Of a stretch of 64,000 bases of DNA, positions 53,757-64,000 are shown one piece after another. The stretch's first letter is position 1; each line of letters begins with the position of its first letter. A model generated the notes under the pieces. The model did not search any database. It was not told the origin of the DNA and worked only from the letters and a program-made list of their open reading frames with translations. Source of the stretch: Anadara kagoshimensis (lineage: Eukaryota; Mollusca; Bivalvia; Arcoida; Arcidae); assembly GCA_021292105.1 (NCBI GenBank), contig CM037857.1, positions 43,889,464 through 43,953,463 of the forward strand. The letters run 5' to 3'. Position numbers and translations under genes: made by a program.

Positions 53757-56700
53757 TTATTTTTATTTATTTATTATTTATTTATTTATTTATATCAGTC
53801 TATTTGCAACCACTTAATATCAAAATATAGACACCCAACTGGCCAAATTCAAGGGTTTTTTAGAGCCTTCAAGATAAATTTAAGGGGTTTTTAGGGTCAG
53901 ACTTGTTTTTAGGGTCTTTTTAGGGCAAACCTCAAAATTTAAGAACTTTTCCAGGCCTGTACGAACCCTGATAGATAACAGTGTCTTTCAACAACTACCA
54001 CTGCAGTAGCTCAGTTGGTAGAGTGCTCGTTCCATAGGTTACCAGTAATAATAATAACCTAGTAAAATTTTCTGGGCCACTTCAGTTCTCCTTCTCTTTT
54101 CCTAGAACTGACAGCCTTGATATAAATGAAAGAATCTGGAATGGGGTGTAAGACGCCATTACCCGATTACACAACATTGTTAGTTTTGTGGCTCTTAGGA
54201 CCGGGCCTCAGTGGCCAAGTGTACACATACAGATCGTAGCACCTCTAACCTCTAGGTTCATAACTTTGGACCCTCAGTGGCCAAGTGTACACATACTGAT
54301 CATAGCACCTCTAACCTCTAGGTTCATAACTTAGGACCCTCAGTGGCCAAGTGTACACATACAGATCATAGCACCTCTAACCTCTAGGTTCATAACTTAG
54401 GACCCTCAGTGGCCAAGTGTACACACCTCTTACCTCTAGGTTCATAACTTAGGACCCTAAGTGGCCAAGTGTACACATACAGATAATGACACCTCTAACC
54501 TCTAGGTTCATAACTTAGGACCCTCAGTGGCCAAGTGTACACATACAGATAATAGCACCTCTAACCTCTAGGTTCATAACTTAGGACCCGGCCTCAGTGG
54601 CCAAGTGTACACATACAGATAATGACACCTCTAACCTCTAGGTTCATAACTTTGGACCCTCAGTGGCCAAGTGTACACATACAGATCATAGCACCTCTAA
54701 CCTCTAGGTTCATAACTTAGGACCCTCAGTGGCCAAGTGTACACATACAGATCATAGCACCTCTAACCTCTAGGTTCATAACTTAGGACCCTCAGTGGCC
54801 AAGTGTACACATACAGATAATAGCACCTCTTACCTCTAGGTTCATAACTTAGGACCCTAAGTGGCCAAGTGTACACATACAGATAATGACACCTCTAACC
54901 TCTAGGTTCATAACTTAGGACCCTCAGTGGCCAAGTGTACACATACAGATAATAGCACCTCTAACCTCTAGGTTCATAACTTAGGACCCTCAGTGGCCAA
55001 GTGTACACATACAGATAATAGCACCTCTAACCTCTAGGTTCATAACTTAGGACCCGGCCTCAGTGGCCAAGTGTACACATACAGATAATGACACCTCTAA
55101 CCTCTAGGTTCATAACTTAGGACCCTCAATGGCCAAGTGTACACATACAGATAATAGCACCTCTAACCTCTAGGTTCATAACTTAGGACCCTAAGTGGCC
55201 AAGTGTACACATACAGATAATGACACCTCTAACCTCTAGGTTCATAACTTAGGACCCTCAATGGCCAAGTGTACACATACAGATCGTAGCACCTCTAACC
55301 TCTAGGTTCATAACTTAGGACCCTCAATGGCCAAGTGTGATCACATACAGATCATAGCACCTCTAACCTCGAGGTTCATAACTGAGGACCCTCAGTGGCC
55401 AAGTGTACACATAAAGATCATAGCACCTCTAACCTCTAGGTTCATAACTTAGGACCCTCAGTGGCCAAGTGTACACATACAGATCCTATCACCTCTAACC
55501 TCTAGGTTCATAACTTAGGACCCTAAGTGGCCAAGTGTACACATACAGATCGTAGCACCTCTAACCTCTAGGTTCATAACTTAGGACCCTCAGTGACCAA
55601 GTGTACACATACAGATCGTAGCACCTCTAACCTCTAGGTTCATTACTTAGGACCCTCAGTGGCCAAGTGTACACATACAGATAATAGCACCTCTAACCTC
55701 TAGGTTCATAACTTAGGACCCTCAGTGGCCAAGTGTACACATACAGATCATATCACCTCTAACCTCTAGGTTCATAACTTGGGACCCAGACTCAGTGGCC
55801 AAGTGTACACATACAGATCATATCACCTCTAACCTCTAGGTTCATAACTTAGGACCCTCAGTGGCCAAGTGTACACATACAGATCATATCACCTCTAACC
55901 TCTAGGTTCATAACTTAGGACCCTCAGTGGCCAAGTGTACACATACAGATCATATCACCTCTAACCTCTAGGTTCATAACTTACTCTGGAAGATCTTAGT
56001 TTGTGAAAGCTTGCTTGTTTATTCTGTTCCCTGTGGTATGTATTTTTCAACATCAGCACTCTGACAACCTCCACTGTCACAAAAGTGATGGTCTGATATA
56101 TATACATGTATAAATTAAATAATTTGGATTTAGGTGTAAAGCACCATTAGTCCATTACAAGACTGGTTGTGTTATTATACCTGGTAGTCCATTGAACATT
56201 TTTCTGTTTTATGTAGAAGAGTCTGATGTCATTTGTTATAGAATTGTTTGTTTGATTTTAGGTAAATGGTCTATCAAACAGATACTGGGGCTGGGGTCGA
56301 GAAGATGATGAATTTTATGTCAGGATAAAGAAGGCAGGTTTAAAGGTAATGGTTGTATAACTGCAATAAACACTCCTAAATTGATCATTGTAGTTATGAT
56401 ATATTGTAAGATGACTACCAGTAATGTTTTTTGTAAATTGACACCATAGCACACGTTATTCGGTTTGCTTTGCATGGCAATGGAAGTTATAGGACTATAA
56501 ATGCCATTTCTAGACAGTTCAATGGTTAAATACATACAACAACATGAACAAGCTGAGAACATTACAGATCATACATCATATTCTCACACACTAGTTTACT
56601 AACCTGCACATCTCACATACATAACTATACATACAACAACATGAACAAGCTGAGAACATTACAGATCATACATCATATTCTCACACACTTGTTTACTAAC

Positions 56701-59700
56701 CTGCACATCTCACATACATAACTATACATACAACAACATGAACAAGCTGAGAACATTACAGATCATACATATATTCTCACACACTAGTTTACTAACCTGC
56801 ACATCTCACATACATAACTATACATACAACAACATGAACAAGCTGAGAACATTACAGATCATACATTATATTCTCACACACTAGTTTACTAACCTGCACA
56901 TCTCACATACATAACTATACATACAACAACATGAACAAGCTGAGAACATTACAGATCATACATATATTCTCACACACTAGTTTACTAACCTGCACATCTC
57001 ACATAACTATACATACAACAACATGAACAAGCTGAGAACATTACAGATCATACATCATATTCTCACACACTAGTTTACTAACCTGCACATCTCACATACA
57101 TAACTATACATACAACAACATGAACAAGCTGAGAACATTACAGATCATACATTATATTCTCACACACTAGTTTACTAACCTGCACATCTCACATACATAA
57201 CTATACATACAACAACATGAACAAGCTGAGAACATTACAGATCATACATTATATTCTCACACACTAGTTTACTAACCTGCACATCTCACATACATAACTA
57301 TACATACAACAACATGAACAAGCTAAGAACATTACAGATCATACATCATATTCTCACACACTAGTTTACTAACCTGCACATCTCACATACATAACTATAC
57401 ATACAACAACATGAACAAGCTGAGAACATTACAGATCATACATTATATTCTCACACACTAGTTTACTAACCTGCACATCTCACATACATAACTATACATA
57501 CAACAACATGAACAAGCTGAGAACATTACAGATCATACATCATATTCTCACACACTGTTTACTAACCTGCACATCTCACATACATAACTATACATACAAC
57601 AACATGAACAAGCTGAGAACATTACAGATCATACATCATATTCTCACACACTAGTTTACTAACCTGCACATCTCACATACATAACTATACATACAACAAC
57701 ATGAACAAGCTGAGAACATTACAGATCATACATTATATTCTCACACACTAGTTTACTAACCTGCACATCTCACATACATAACTATACATACAACAACATG
57801 AACAAGCTGAGAACATTACAGATCATACATATATTCTCACACACTAGTTTACTAACCTGCACATCTCACATACATAACTATACATACAACAACATGAACA
57901 AGCTGAGAACATTACAGATCATACATTATATTCACACACTAGTTTACTAACCTGCACATCTCACATACATAACTATACATACAACAACATGAACAAGCTG
58001 AGAACATTACAGATCATACATTATATTCTCACACACTAGTTTACTAACCTGCACATCTCGCATAACTATACATACAACAACATGAACAAGCTGAGAACAT
58101 TACAGATCATACATCATATTCTCACACACTAGTTTACTAACCTGCACATCTCACATAACTATACATACAACAACATGAACAAGCTGAGAACATTACAGAT
58201 CATACATCATATTCTCACACACTAGTTTACTAACCTGCACATCTCACATACATAACTATACATACAACAACATGAACAAGCTGAGAACATTACAGATCAT
58301 ACATCATATTCTCACACACTAGTTTACTAACCTGCACATCTCACATAACTATACATACAACAACAGGAACAAGCTGAGAACATTACAGATCATACATATA
58401 TTCTCACACACTAGTTTACTAACCTGCACATCTCACATAACTATACATACAACAACATGAACAAGCTGAGAACATTACAGATCATACATATATTCTCACA
58501 CACTAGTTTACTAACCTGCACATCTCACATACATAACTATACATACAACAACATGAACAAGCTGAGAACATTACAGATCATACATCATATTCTCACACAC
58601 TAGTTTACTAAACTGCACATCTCACATAACTATACATACAACATGAACAAGCTGAGAACATTACAGATCATACATCATATTCTCACACACTAGTTTACTC
58701 ACTCACACATTTCGCATATAGATCTACCGTATATACACTACAACCTGAACAAGCTAAAAACATCACAGATCATACGTCATCATGACGTAAAGCTGTTTGT
58801 CTGAATATGTTCCCATGACTGCTACTGAGTAAAAGCAATTACAAATAAGGATTTATGTTGAAAATACATTTGAGAATTTGAAAAAAAATACAATTTTTTT
58901 TTCATTTGTAGGTCAGTCGACCAACTGGAATAACATCGGGTAACAAAACTTTTCGTCATATCCATGACCGTCGAAAAAGACCCAGAGATAATAAAAGATA
59001 TTTTGGTCAAAAATCAGTAAGTTTCAATATAATTCTTATATCAGAGATCACTCAGTTATAAAGTGCTGGCATTGTATGTTGGAGATTGTGGGTTTGAACC
59101 CCAGTCGGGTCTCACCAAGACTTAACAATTGGTAGTGACTGTTCTTTCCCCAAGCAGTCAGCATTTAAAAATGAAAGTCACAAAGTTTTACGGAAGACCT
59201 TAAAATCTGTGTTCTGTGTCACGACAGTCATGGCATGTTAAAGAACTCTCCCTGCATATTGCCCTGAGCACACTGCAAAGGTAAAAATTTCTGCCACTTC
59301 ACCTATAGCTAGTGACATCTCAATATAAATGAAATATTTTTGACTGGGACATAAAACCCATTAAATCAAATCAAATCTTACAACAAAATTCATATTTTTA
59401 TAATGTCTATAATACTTCATATTGTGACATTAAATGGTGCAAAATAATTATTAATACACACATGTCATGATGTATATGTCAAACTCATTGTTGCTAAGCT
59501 TGAATCACACTTCAGCAAATCTTAATTTGTGGTATTTGTCAGTTCTGTTAGCTGAAGGTCTTGTTTTCTCTAGTACTTAGAACTGACTGCCTTGATATAA
59601 GTAAAAGAGTCTTGAATATGTGTAAAACACCATTACTCCACTTAATTTGAGATGTTAAATTTCTCCTATTTTGATTTTATAATGGATATAACCTAATAAT

Positions 59701-60076
59701 TTTTTATAACTTGATCAAATTCGCTGACACTGACATAATTCATAGCCATATCACATAAACTCTTCTGTAAAAATGCATAAAGTGTGCACTAAGGGAGATA
59801 ATTCTTTTTGAAAAAGAAATTACCAGTAAAACTTGGTTTTTTTTCAACTTTCAGAAAACAAGTTATTTAGATAAGAAGACTGGTGTAAGTAATGTGAAGT
59901 ACAAAGTTGATAGTGAAAGTCGTGTGACATTTAATGGGGCTCCAGTAAGGATAATTAATGTAAACTTAATCTGTGATATAAATGAGACACCTTGGTGTTT
60001 GAAGAAGGAGACTCAGGATATATATAAAAAACAAGGATTGTTACCAAAGGATGCTGCGAACTCCCCACCAAAGTAA
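51027..60076 (+). CDS. B4GALT7: B4GALT7, xylosylprotein beta-1,4-galactosyltransferase (galactosyltransferase I)
   Basis: Five coding exons join into 1014 nt, 337 residues plus stop (human protein 327 aa). The enzyme adds galactose from UDP-Gal to xylose in the glycosaminoglycan-protein linker in the Golgi (GT7 family). It is a type II membrane protein: short basic N terminus, hydrophobic anchor about residues 13-31, stem with an N-glycosylation site at NHS 51-53, catalytic domain from about residue 80. Landmarks: [12 protein letters not shown] 81-92, [15 protein letters not shown] 116-130, the Mn-binding DVD 151-153, [20 protein letters not shown] 171-190, WGWGREDDE 210-218, and the second metal ligand HIH 245-247. 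All catalytic motifs are intact and the splice phases agree. The ATG at 51027 was chosen because an ATG four bases earlier is out of frame and leads to no B4GALT7 sequence. Introns 1-3 are swollen by tandem arrays. Identification is firm. Confidence 0.97.
51368..52285 (+). repeat. B4GALT7: ~115-bp tandem array of B4GALT7 exon-1 end plus donor
   Basis: Each unit holds 'actatatatgtcatcaacc', 'aagtagataatttcag|gtaaaataaactgtt' and intron sequence 'ccttaaggacagtt'. The genuine exon end is followed by seven more copies, near 51484, 51597, 51711, 51826, 51941, 52056 and 52170. Confidence 0.95.
52286..53173. other. B4GALT7: B4GALT7 intron 1 remainder
   Basis: A possible minus-strand tRNA-like SINE trace at 52560-52670 ('ctctaccaatctgagctacc'); otherwise nothing recognised. 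Confidence 0.45.
53174..53399 (+). CDS. B4GALT7: B4GALT7 coding exon 2
   Basis: Acceptor TTTTTAG, donor GTAAGT. Carries [14 protein letters not shown], the DVD metal-binding motif and the [19 protein letters not shown] segment. Confidence 0.96.
53682..53795. repeat. (TTTA)n microsatellite
   Basis: Long ATTT tract with a few interruptions in B4GALT7 intron 2. Confidence 0.97.
53995..54180 (+). mobile_element. SINE fragments before the 66-bp minisatellite
   Basis: SINE-1 head 'gcagtagctcagttggtaga' joined to a SINE-2-like tail 'gatataaatgaaagaatctg ... acgccattaccc'. Confidence 0.6.
54196..55984 (+). repeat. 66-bp minisatellite, ~27 copies, B4GALT7 intron 2
   Basis: Unit: 'ggaccctcagtggccaagtg', 'tacacatacagatcatagca', 'cctctaacctctaggttcat', 'aactta'. 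Variants with an extra 'ggc' or GATAATGACA recur, so there are higher-order patterns. The unit resembles the tRNA-like head of SINE-2. Confidence 0.97.
56262..56345 (+). CDS. B4GALT7: B4GALT7 coding exon 3
   Basis: Acceptor GATTTTAG, donor GTAATG. Encodes [19 protein letters not shown] then [18 protein letters not shown] is the acceptor-binding and catalytic signature. Confidence 0.96.
56440..56535. mobile_element. Hairpin MITE fragment, GCAAAGCAAAC family
   Basis: 'gtttgctttgcatggcaa' through 'aaatgccatttctaga' is the reverse of 10745-10835. The 97-bp minisatellite starts at its end. Confidence 0.65.
56530..58700 (+). repeat. 97-bp minisatellite, ~22 copies, B4GALT7 intron 3
   Basis: Unit: 'aactatacatacaacaacat', 'gaacaagctgagaacattac', 'agatcatacatcatattctc', 'acacactagtttactaacct', 'gcacatctcacatacat'. 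Units lacking 'acat' or 'ca' recur at intervals. The array ends ~210 bp before exon 4. Confidence 0.97.
58912..59016 (+). CDS. B4GALT7: B4GALT7 coding exon 4
   Basis: Acceptor TTTGTAG, donor GTAAGT. Encodes [19 protein letters not shown] then [16 protein letters not shown], including the HIH metal ligand. Confidence 0.95.
59042..59390 (+). mobile_element. SINE-1, diverged, B4GALT7 intron 4
   Basis: 'gatcactcagttataaagtg' head, B box 'GGGTTTGAACCCC', body 'gaaagtcacaaagttt', tail 'gactgggacataaaaccca'. Confidence 0.8.
59855..60076 (+). CDS. B4GALT7: B4GALT7 last coding exon with stop
   Basis: Acceptor ACTTTCAG. Encodes [19 protein letters not shown] to [13 protein letters not shown] and a tail ending SPPK, TAA. 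The human protein ends soon after 'TPWC', so the ~25-residue tail is an extension. Its last ~45 bases with the stop are repeated directly downstream. Confidence 0.94.
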   Translation, partial: KTSYLDKKTGVSNVKYKVDSESRVTFNGAPVRIINVNLICDINETPWCLKKETQDIYKKQGLLPKDAANSPPK

Positions 60077-60122
60077 AACAAGGATTGTTACCAAAGGATG
60101 CTGCGAATTCTTCACCAAAATA
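60024..60122 (+). repeat. B4GALT7: Tandem duplication spanning the B4GALT7 stop codon
   Basis: 'aacaaggattgttaccaaag' then 'gatgctgcgaa' occurs at 60029 and 60076, 47 bp apart, each copy ending in a TAA. Confidence 0.95.
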
Positions 60123-60123
60123 A
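60118..60123 (+). promoter_or_regulatory. B4GALT7: Candidate poly(A) signal of B4GALT7
   Basis: AATAAA 42 bases after the stop, formed at the end of the duplicated stop-codon segment. A further AATAAA lies near 60628. Use is unproven. Confidence 0.25.
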
Positions 60124-61185
60124 AATTCCTGTCATTTAATTTTGATAAGTGCTTTTATTTTCCTCAAAATCAAAGAAATGAAGTACCTGCAATGTTGTGC
60201 TGTATTTTTTGTACTGTTAAAACTAAAGAATTTATTTAAAAATCTGTGCCAGTATTTTCATTGTGGCTTTACTTTTATTGAATTTTATCTGTTATATCCT
60301 TTATAAATTCTGTAAAATTTAAGCAATACTCTGAGGATTTTGCATGAGTGTATATGTTGTAATATTGAATTTATTAACTAATTTTTATACAGTTCTTCAC
60401 TAGTCAAAATGTTAGCAATATACACATTACAGACTGAACATCTTCAAAATTGTTAAAAATATCATTATGCTACAGTAGGGTGTTTTCCACTAAAATAGTG
60501 TTCTTAATATCTTGAAAAATGTATTTTTCAATATTTTTATAATTTTCCCCAAAATTTTAGAAAATTCCAAGAAACATGATTTTCAAGAAAAACAAAGAAA
60601 CAAACAGCTTTATTGCATATATTTAGAAAATAAAATTAAGTTATCACCTTTACAGGAAAAACTTACTTCAATATTTCAATTAAACAGAATATGATATGAT
60701 AGTTAATCATGTAAACCTATGACAAATATAAATAGTATACATGTAGTTATTCATGGAAGGCAGTGTATAATATAGGTATATTTCCACTGACTGTTATCCA
60801 GTGATGTGAAAGTAAAAGTACATGTCACAAACAACCTGAAAACTGGCGACTTCCTTGGCAACAGAATTTTCCAATCCAGTGCTAACCCTGCCTGAAATGT
60901 CACAAATAACTGACACTTACATGTCCAGATTTGTAGTAATTATGTTTCTGTAATTGTGAACCAAACAGATTTGTTTATGTTTCATGTCTCCTCTACTTGA
61001 TCAAAATATTGATAAAATCAATGGTGCTAACAATACATTTAGTTTACCGGTATATATATATGTTATCTTAAAGGCAAACAACACTAGCATGTCCCTTGAG
61101 CTTTCATTAGGAATATTCATTTTCAATGATCCACCCAATACATGGATAGTGTTTGGATTCACAGTTTATTAAAGAAATAAGGTAA
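60123..61185. other. B4GALT7 3' flank, nothing further recognised
   Basis: AT-rich; probable 3' UTR at the start. No gene. Confidence 0.5.
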
Positions 61186-61560
61186 TTTCCAATTTCTTTA
61201 TGAACTTGCAAAGTATAATAGGCTGTCTCAATTTGAATAAAAGGTGAAGCCTTTTTGTGCAAAAATTTGAGACAGCCAATTATACTTTGCAAGATCATAA
61301 AGACATTGGAAAATTACCTTATTTCTTATATTAACAATATTTATAAAAATCAATTTTTTGCCGTCTTACATTTTCCATGTTATTTGAAAACAATTTTGAA
61401 ATAAAATGTTAGTGCACCTTCTAATGAAAATGGGTTGTCTCCTCTCACTCAACGAGAGCATTTGAAACCTCACATCAGCATGTGGAGCATTGTCTCTATG
61501 AAGTGGCAAAGTATAGTCGATGTCAAATACTTTATTGAAGCAAAGATATTGCAATAAAAT
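61186..61560. mobile_element. R3 repeat, copy 2, with hairpin
   Basis: Near-perfect inverted arms of ~60 bp: 'ggtaatttccaatttcttta ... aggctgtctcaa' (61182-61232) and 'tttgagacagccaattatac ... ggaaaattacc' (61266-61318). The rest to 61560 matches 11536-11700 reversed. Confidence 0.75.
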
Positions 61561-61934
61561 TATTGTAAATATAGGTAAACAATGTGTGTTTCCCATGATG
61601 TAGATGAAATGAACACATGTGTTCTCTGTGTATAAATGTACATGTACTGGTTCATAATTGATGTTCAAATCAAAGGTCAAATGGACAGGTCAGTGTTGTT
61701 TGCCTTTACTAAGAGTTGTATACATGTGTTCATGTTTTATGTTTAATTTATACATCAAATGTATAGTGTGCTTTTATTTGTAATATAAAGTTGTTTATTT
61801 GTTTTTTAAAGTTTTTTTTGTATTTCTTATGCTTGAGGATGTTGTGGTTTTAATGTATATACATTATGGTTGCAATCAAAATAAAATGATTTTTTATGTG
61901 AGGGATATATATATATATGTGTGTAATTGTTGTA

Positions 61935-62137
61935 ATTGACGTATCGCCGGCCATGCCCACAATGTTCCGGCAAAGGCATGCTTTAATTACACACAAAAAG
62001 AATGAAAACTCGGCTGGAATTGTGCCATTTAATGATGTCACTGACACTAGTACATCATTAGTTGCTGTAGCGCTGATTTGGTACCGTGATGGCGGCCAGT
62101 GTTGGAACTTAAAACACATGGCCGGCAAAACGTCAAT
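61935..62137. mobile_element. MITE-like element, ATTGAC family, copy 3
   Basis: Ends ATTGACGTATCGCCGGCCAT and ATGGCCGGCAAAACGTCAAT are imperfect inverted repeats; ~203 bp. Confidence 0.75.
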
Positions 62138-63454
62138 TTTGTTAAGGTGTGAAAAAGTTCCAGATAACATGAAATCCCTAGTGATTTTGAACCAAGTATG
62201 TAAAAAGATTAGAAATCACTAGGGGTTTTATTTCATTTGTTACTCAATCACCAGTGAAAACTTTCCTTTGGGGGTTCAAAATTCCCCAGGTTTTGGAGGT
62301 TCAAAAATCCCCAGGTCTGTCTTTTGATTTAACATTGTGTTACTTGATATTTAAACGGTAAAAGTCTGCTGTGCCTATTGTTTTTACCAGGATAATATTA
62401 CTTTTTTCTGTATGATAACATACTTTCACATGGACCTGTCATTGTTGATATTGGACATTCAAAACTGTATGTTAGACTTGCCAAAAATAAAGACAAAAGG
62501 CCCTGAACCTTACATTACAAAACGTAATTGATTTTGAACACCTGTCCTTTTGAACCATTTTACTGGAAGAACAAATATTCTGTTATCATGTGCATGTAAT
62601 TATGGGCAATTTTGTGCATAAAATAAATAAATAAATAAATAAATGATAAAAATATTTATTAACCAATCATGGAACGCACAAATGGACATACAATTAAAGG
62701 GAGATAACTCCAAATCACATAAAATGATCAATGATTACAATAATTATTACAAAGAACTTGCGGAGAACTTAATCAAGTTGTATGATTACTATATAGAAGC
62801 TAGACATTATCAAATTTATTCAGTGTAATATATTTTTTGCCTTTCTGTTTGTTCATCTGTTCATATCGACTTCCTATTGAACTTACCAGTACTTAAAAAA
62901 TAGCTGACTGAGACAATTGAATACATACACATGTTAAAGATAGTGTTTGCTTGCCACTGAGGTTATACTGGTCCTTAGAAATACCAGATCAGCTGGCATA
63001 TAATTACTTAATCGGCTTTTAAAAATCTGGAAAAAGAGACAATTCAATTTCTACATATAAATTTTGTAAATTATAGTACTTCATTTGCATCATATATAAT
63101 ACAAATATTATAAACATACTTAGAACAATGGCAGATTGAGTATTTACATGCCTTTCTGATCCACACAGAATTTTTTTTGCCCGATAGCAATACTGACACA
63201 GACACGTTTTTAACTTTTTGTTTTTAAGGTTTATTTATTTTTCCTGATTTAATTTATTTAATATCTTAAATTTTATTTTATTGAAACGGGCAAAGAAGCA
63301 AAATATGTTCAAGTTAGCATTATTAAATTCTTTATTGTATAGAAATTAATATTAAATAAATGATACATTTTATGCATAAATTTAGGTTTTATCCTATATT
63401 GTTGAATGGTTTGGGATTTATATCTTCATTTATTTTAAAATGAAATCCTGACTA
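62138..63454. other. Intergenic, nothing recognised
   Basis: AT-rich, with an (AAAT)n tract at 62618-62643. No gene seen. Confidence 0.5.
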
Positions 63455-63790
63455 TGTTGAGTAAAGATGTTTAACATTCCTGTCAAGAATATTTCACTTA
63501 TATTGAGACATCACCAGCTATAGCCAAAAGTACAGAAATGTTGCCTGTGCATTGTGCCGATGGCATTATACAGCAGGGTATTTTATTGTGCTATACCTTC
63601 TGTGACACAGGACCTCAATTATTTTAAGTTCCCATCTGAAAGAACTGTGATTTTCATTTTTTAATGCCGAGTGCTTGGTGAAAGAACAGTCACTTCCCAG
63701 TTTCAGGTCTTGGGTCAGACCTGGTTGGGGTTAGAAACCACAACCTCCCATTTAATGAGTGAGCACTACCAACTGAGCTACCACAGTAGT
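63455..63790 (-). mobile_element. SINE-1, minus strand
   Basis: Tail 'gatgtttaacattcctgtca' at the left; 'taatgccgagtgcttggtga' body; A-box complement 'taccaactgagctaccacag' at the right. Confidence 0.85.
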
Positions 63791-64000
63791 TGCGCATCAA
63801 GATGTGATCAACTTTAAATTATTATATGTTAGTTTTCTTAATGTAGAATTACTGATGCTGAAGAATAATAGATGTAATAAGAACAGAATAGCTTGTATAA
63901 ACATTCTGTCCATCAAAACATTTTCATCCAACACTTGCACTTTATTCTCGAAAGACATCGTGTATTTAAGTCATTTTGAGATCTTCGATACAATATAAGA

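Noticed and set aside
54196-58700. CRISPR-like array or centromeric satellite
   Set aside because: Units are contiguous without unique spacers, in an animal intron; arrays are minisatellite-sized and confined to two introns.

Overview
The window is AT-rich eukaryotic nuclear DNA from an animal, most likely a bivalve mollusc. It holds three spliced genes with GT-AG introns, embedded in dense SINEs, MITEs and minisatellites. The bivalve assignment rests on the encoded animal proteins and on a repeat style I associate with bivalves: 'TTAGCTCACCTG...GGCCTCTTGTT' elements with tandem cores, and tRNA-derived SINEs ending in 'ACCATTACTCAACTCAA'. I cannot name the species.

Layout: (1) 2515-28321, plus strand: the 3' part of EXOC4 (Sec8, exocyst), 12 exons encoding the last ~466 residues; its 5' part lies before the window. 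(2) 30507-46025, minus strand: a complete RPP30 gene (RNase P/MRP protein subunit p30), 11 exons, 305 aa, converging on EXOC4 with ~2.2 kb between stop codons. (3) 51027-60076, plus strand: a complete B4GALT7 gene (xylosylprotein beta-1,4-galactosyltransferase), 5 coding exons, 337 aa, divergent from RPP30 across ~5 kb. The genes serve unrelated housekeeping roles (vesicle tethering, tRNA/rRNA processing, glycosaminoglycan linker synthesis) and there is no sign that they act together.

Repeats dominate the rest. Four copies of one large element family (522-2182, 11818-13566, 16591-22692 interrupted, 38482-40724 inverted) carry cores with a 145-bp period, and the core units carry the nuclear-receptor DR0 sequence AGGTCAAGGTCA: 28 perfect copies in the window. 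One copy is split by a 4.7-kb foldback transposon (16993-21715) with ~750-bp terminal inverted repeats and a 5-bp target duplication, which itself contains a broken Harbinger-type transposase. A second foldback element (44174-45540) has ends built from a repeated 'CAACTCGTTCC' motif. Smaller MITE families recur (a ~180-bp CAGTCAAACCTG family seven times), with several tRNA-derived SINE families.

B4GALT7 is surrounded and filled by tandem arrays: a 25-bp minisatellite upstream, a ~115-bp array that repeats the 3' end of coding exon 1 with its splice donor, and two large intronic minisatellites (66 bp and 97 bp units). Duplicated exon ends recur at two EXOC4 exons and at the B4GALT7 stop codon. 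I see no CRISPR array, rRNA, bona fide tRNA gene or viral gene.
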